Assembly: GCA_964617995.1 (NCBI GenBank)
Contig: CAZTXD010000146.1
Coordinates: 1 to 8,705, forward strand
Length of the DNA: 8,705 nt
Source: CAZTXD01 sp964617995
GTDB taxonomy: Bacteria; Actinomycetota; Acidimicrobiia; Spongiisociales; ZC4RG35
Direction of reading: 5' to 3'
Below, one piece after another: positions 7,601-8,705 of the stretch. The stretch's first letter is position 1, and every line of letters begins with the position of its first letter. Under the pieces are notes generated by a model. That model had not been told where the DNA came from, ran no database searches, and saw only the letters and a list, made by a program, of their open reading frames with translations. Made by a program: the position numbers and the translations under genes.

Positions 7601-7629
7601 TGACGTTGGTGTCGGTCGCCACCGATTGA
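4603..7629 (+). CDS. Secreted subtilisin-like serine protease (S8) with I9 propeptide, PA insert and C-terminal beta domains
   Basis: This is a large extracellular protease of 1008 residues. A Sec signal peptide (RKPLRRVR, then TAMLAMIVALATVLAV) ends near residues 31-33. An I9-type inhibitory propeptide runs from about 56 (VYIVMLEDDP) to 160 (FNGFSAVMTG, GVVAVWENE). The S8 catalytic domain follows, with Asp194 (VVDTGID), His283 (NGHGSHTAGT), oxyanion Asn383 (NGNAGP) and Ser588 (SGTSMASPHIAG). A PA domain is inserted at about 425-545 (NIVLCERGVIARVDK). The order propeptide-S8-with-PA-Fn3 resembles plant cucumisin-type subtilases. A Fn3-like domain lies at about 697-790. It is followed by a PPC-like, acidic beta domain (about 850-946, DGDDDLDLYIFGP) and a last beta segment. 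There is no LPXTG or C-terminal membrane anchor, so release is expected. ATG 4603 is chosen over ATG 4564 because it has AAAGGGG upstream and gives a normal signal peptide. The triad is complete; substrates are unknown. Confidence 0.95.
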   Translation: MSHTARKPLRRVRTAMLAMIVALATVLAVPATGQTDQELTVPDDVIAGIEANKTPAVYIVMLEDDPVVAYEGGIAGLPATKPGNGQKINPNSANVKRYQRYLTGKHDDALAAVGVDSSSKVYDYTITFNGFSAVMTGLDAIALSKQEGVVAVWENEMRQLTTDRSPEYLDMDAIWSSLGGPANAGENVIIGVVDTGIDPENPSFTDQADGIVPTGHGKGNRARGDVYGSAPDHWNGICQTGERWSRNDCNNKLIGARWFADGHTNLDVKSSGDFLSARDANGHGSHTAGTAGGNQVQTVLPNGDTVEISGMAPRARIAAYKACWQSGCALADLVSAIDAAVADGVDVINYSIGSNAPSFTGPDDIAFLFAADAGVFVATSNGNAGPGANTTGSPSSAPWLISVGAVDHGRNFLGEVTLGDDSVFSGASLNDTEVSGTLVDAADAGDNLCNIGALDAGVVAGNIVLCERGVIARVDKSAAVAEAGGIGMIMFNPTPDSLNADNHVVPSIHVDHVAGPAIKAYIAAEGEEATATIHKGGVLGIVNESVMAGFSSRGLGASEDIVKPDIIAPGVNVLAAVPGGTGFISGTSMASPHIAGIGALVIQQNGDWSPAAVKSALMTTSDPEGILKENQVDPATPFDQGSGLVQPLAALDPGLVYDAGFLDYVAFLCGNSNIVAQAFCDDLAGAGFSFDGSDLNQPSIAIGSLAGSQTVPRSVTNVGPAGTYDVSVVAPAGVDVEVNPSTLTLASGETATYEVTFTATGSAVFGTFVFGSLTWSDGTRDVSSALAIRPVQAAAPAEVFGEGTAGNLAFEIGFGYSGDYTAAAHGLEAANQMPDNVVDDPANDINTALATGVGVTFHQVTIDPGTAHTRFALFDDYTDGDDDLDLYIFGPCTAGCPFVGGSGSPTSAEQVDMSVPVAGIYIAVVHGWETDGPDANYTLFSWNVDADPSADDESLVIESAPASATTGAVETIELSWSGLEADDKYLGAISHSDSGGVFRLTLVSVATD

Positions 7630-7647
7630 CGAGAAAGAGCCATCGAC

Positions 7648-7679
7648 GCTGAGGGGCGCTCTCCGGAGCGTCCCTCAGT
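7648..7679 (+). terminator. Stem-loop after the subtilase gene, U-tract-poor terminator
   Basis: A 14-bp stem (7648-7661 with 7666-7679, two G-U pairs) closes on the loop TCCG, which with its C-G closing pair is a UNCG-type stable tetraloop. It starts 18 bases after the subtilase stop. The following bases, TCGTTGCGG, have no real T-run, so it is not a textbook intrinsic terminator; such stems are common at gene ends in high-GC actinobacteria and may terminate or protect the 3' end. Confidence 0.65.
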
Positions 7680-7714
7680 CGTTGCGGCGCTGTCCGATAT
7701 CGATCCCTTCCCGG

Positions 7715-7720
7715 TAGAAT
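7715..7720 (+). promoter_or_regulatory. -10 element of htpX
   Basis: TAGAAT lies ten bases before the htpX ATG, so the transcript would begin only about three bases before the start codon. No Shine-Dalgarno is present (CCTGCGGGCG precedes ATG). The -35 region is poor (TGTCCG at 7691-7696 with an 18-base spacer). The same TAGAAT is found before the WYL gene and tRNA-Tyr. Confidence 0.5.
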
Positions 7721-7730
7721 CCTGCGGGCG

Positions 7731-8582
7731 ATGAACAACATCAAGACCGTTGCTCTGTTGGCCTTCCTGTCGGCCCTCGTGTGGGGTGTCGCCTACACAT
7801 ACGGCGGCGCCAGCGGCTTCTGGATCGGGCTCGTACTCGCGGTCGGCATCAACTTCTTCGCCTACTTCTTCTCCGACAAGATGGCCCTCGCCGCCTCCCG
7901 GGCGAAGCCGGTGGAGGAGCACGAGCTGCCCCAGGTCTACTCGATCGTGCGCAACCTCGCCTCCCGGGCCGAGATGCCGATGCCCCGGATCTATGTGATC
8001 CAGTCGCCCCAGCCCAACGCCTTCGCCACCGGCCGCAATCCCCACCATGCCGCCGTGGCGGTGACCACCGGGATCCTCCAGGCGCTCACCACCGACGAGC
8101 TGGAGGGCGTTCTCGGCCACGAGCTGGCCCACGTCCGCAACCGGGACATCCTGATCAGCTCGGTGGCGGCCATGCTGGCCGCCGCGCTGTCGATCTTCGC
8201 CCGGATGGCCTTCTGGTTCGGAGGAGGCGGGCGCGGGCGGGGCAACCCTATCGGTGCGGTCGTGGGACTGCTGGCGATCATCGTGGCCCCCATCGCCGCC
8301 ATCCTCATCCGGATGGCGATCTCCCGCACCCGTGAGTATCAGGCCGACGCCTCCGGTGCCGAGCTCACCGGCCGCCCGATGATGCTGGCATCGGCCCTCC
8401 AGAAGATCGCCGCCGGCGCCGCTCGCCAGCCGATGAACGTCAACCCGGCCGTCAGCCAGCTCTTCATCGAGAATCCCTTGAAGGCGGTGCGGGGCGGGAA
8501 CCTCACCAAGCTCTTCTCCACGCACCCGCCGATGGAGGAACGCGTTCGCCGTCTCCAGGACATGGCCTCCGGGGTCCGCTGA
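7731..8582 (+). CDS. htpX: HtpX-type membrane zinc metalloprotease (M48B)
   Basis: This is an integral membrane endopeptidase of 283 residues (E. coli HtpX has 293). The E. coli protein takes part in membrane protein quality control with FtsH. The zinc site is HELAH at 130-134 (His130, His134 as ligands, Glu131 as general base), with Glu202 in TREYQAD as the third ligand. NAFATG at 96-101 is a family hallmark. Four hydrophobic segments are seen: about 5-22, 29-47, 141-163 and 173-194. A Gly/Arg-rich loop (GGGGRGRG) lies between the last two. THPPMEERVRRL at the C-terminus is also conserved in HtpX. The gene is complete, and the ATG is fixed by the preceding TAGAAT and the first membrane segment. 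It is separated from the subtilase by a stem-loop, so it is probably its own unit. Heat or envelope-stress control, known for E. coli htpX, cannot be read here. Confidence 0.95.
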   Translation: MNNIKTVALLAFLSALVWGVAYTYGGASGFWIGLVLAVGINFFAYFFSDKMALAASRAKPVEEHELPQVYSIVRNLASRAEMPMPRIYVIQSPQPNAFATGRNPHHAAVAVTTGILQALTTDELEGVLGHELAHVRNRDILISSVAAMLAAALSIFARMAFWFGGGGRGRGNPIGAVVGLLAIIVAPIAAILIRMAISRTREYQADASGAELTGRPMMLASALQKIAAGAARQPMNVNPAVSQLFIENPLKAVRGGNLTKLFSTHPPMEERVRRLQDMASGVR

Positions 8583-8596
8583 GACCCGCCTCCGCC

Positions 8597-8626
8597 TTGG
8601 GTAGCATGCCCGGCCGGCGTTAGAAT
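8597..8626 (+). promoter_or_regulatory. Promoter of tRNA-Tyr
   Basis: TTGGGT (8597-8602), an 18-base spacer and TAGAAT (8621-8626) form the best housekeeping-type promoter of the window. Transcription from about 8633 would give a precursor with a 5' leader of about 35 bases before the tRNA. Confidence 0.6.
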
Positions 8627-8635
8627 CCCGGTATC

Positions 8636-8659
8636 ACCGCGCGCCTTCGAGCGCGCGGT
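8636..8659 (+). repeat. Perfect 9-bp hairpin in the tRNA-Tyr leader
   Basis: ACCGCGCGC (8636-8644) pairs exactly with GCGCGCGGT (8651-8659) around the loop CTTCGA. The stem is nearly all G-C and lies between the promoter and the tRNA, eight bases before the mature 5' end. It lacks a T-run. It may guide RNase P or other 5' processing, or may be the gene-end stem of htpX if that transcript reads through. Confidence 0.65.
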
Positions 8660-8667
8660 TGCAGTGT

Positions 8668-8705
8668 GCCGGGATACCCAAGCGGCCAAAGGGAGCAGAC
8701 TGTAA
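8668..8705 (+). tRNA. tRNA-Tyr (GUA anticodon), 5' part, cut by window end
   Basis: The bases fold as the first half of a tRNA: acceptor strand GCCGGGA (8668-8674), TA, D-stem CCC (8677-8679) and GGG (8691-8693) around AAGCGGCCAAA, then the anticodon stem GCAGA (8695-8699) and loop starting CTGTAA. The anticodon GTA is at 8702-8704, reading Tyr codons UAC and UAU. The AAGCGGCCAAAGGGAGCAGA stretch is characteristic of bacterial tRNA-Tyr, a class with a long variable arm, which would lie beyond the window. Confidence 0.92.

Noticed and set aside
6526..8525. Long minus-strand frames (6526-7575 and 7410-8525) opposite the subtilase tail and htpX
   Set aside because: Low-complexity Arg/Gly/His/Asp composition, no domains and full overlap with strongly supported genes.
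1..8705. CRISPR arrays, insertion sequences, prophage or toxin-antitoxin genes, attachment site at the tRNA
   Set aside because: No regularly spaced repeats, transposase or integrase motifs were found. The tRNA is cut before its 3' half, so a possible integration site there cannot be judged.

Overview
The window is GC-rich bacterial DNA that most resembles an actinobacterium. The pointers are high-GC codon use, GTG starts, a DrrA-type ABC ATPase beside a WYL regulator, promoters with a TAGAAT-type -10 element almost touching the start codon, and a terminator-like stem without a U-tract. A less-studied class such as Acidimicrobiia is plausible, but that is a guess from protein character, not a database result.

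Layout. (1) Positions 1-424: the 5' part of a minus-strand DrrA-type ABC exporter ATPase diverges from a WYL-domain transcription regulator. Between them lies a 25-bp imperfect palindrome that is a good candidate operator. (2) Positions 424-2828: the regulator converges on a minus-strand glycogen synthase (glgA), and the two stop codons share one CTAG. (3) Positions 2829-4492: an 81-bp divergent region carries a strong inverted repeat. It separates glgA from a plus-strand pair, a MidA/NDUFAF7-type methyltransferase and a small lipoprotein, which overlap by ATGA. (4) Positions 4493-7730: a large secreted subtilisin-like protease of 1008 residues with its own leader, followed by a GC-rich stem-loop. 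(5) Positions 7731-8582: an HtpX-type membrane metalloprotease (M48). (6) Positions 8597-8705: a promoter, a 9-bp leader hairpin and the first half of tRNA-Tyr(GUA), cut by the window end.

The genes do not form one pathway. The likely functional units are an exporter-regulator pair, a glycogen synthesis gene, a two-gene methyltransferase-lipoprotein operon, and two unrelated proteases (one secreted, one in the membrane) next to a tRNA. I see no phage, IS, CRISPR, toxin-antitoxin or defence genes, and no clear undescribed multi-gene system. The best leads are regulatory: two palindromes in divergent promoters, a recurring leaderless-type promoter arrangement and the hairpin before tRNA-Tyr. 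A further lead is the uncharacterised lipoprotein coupled to the methyltransferase.
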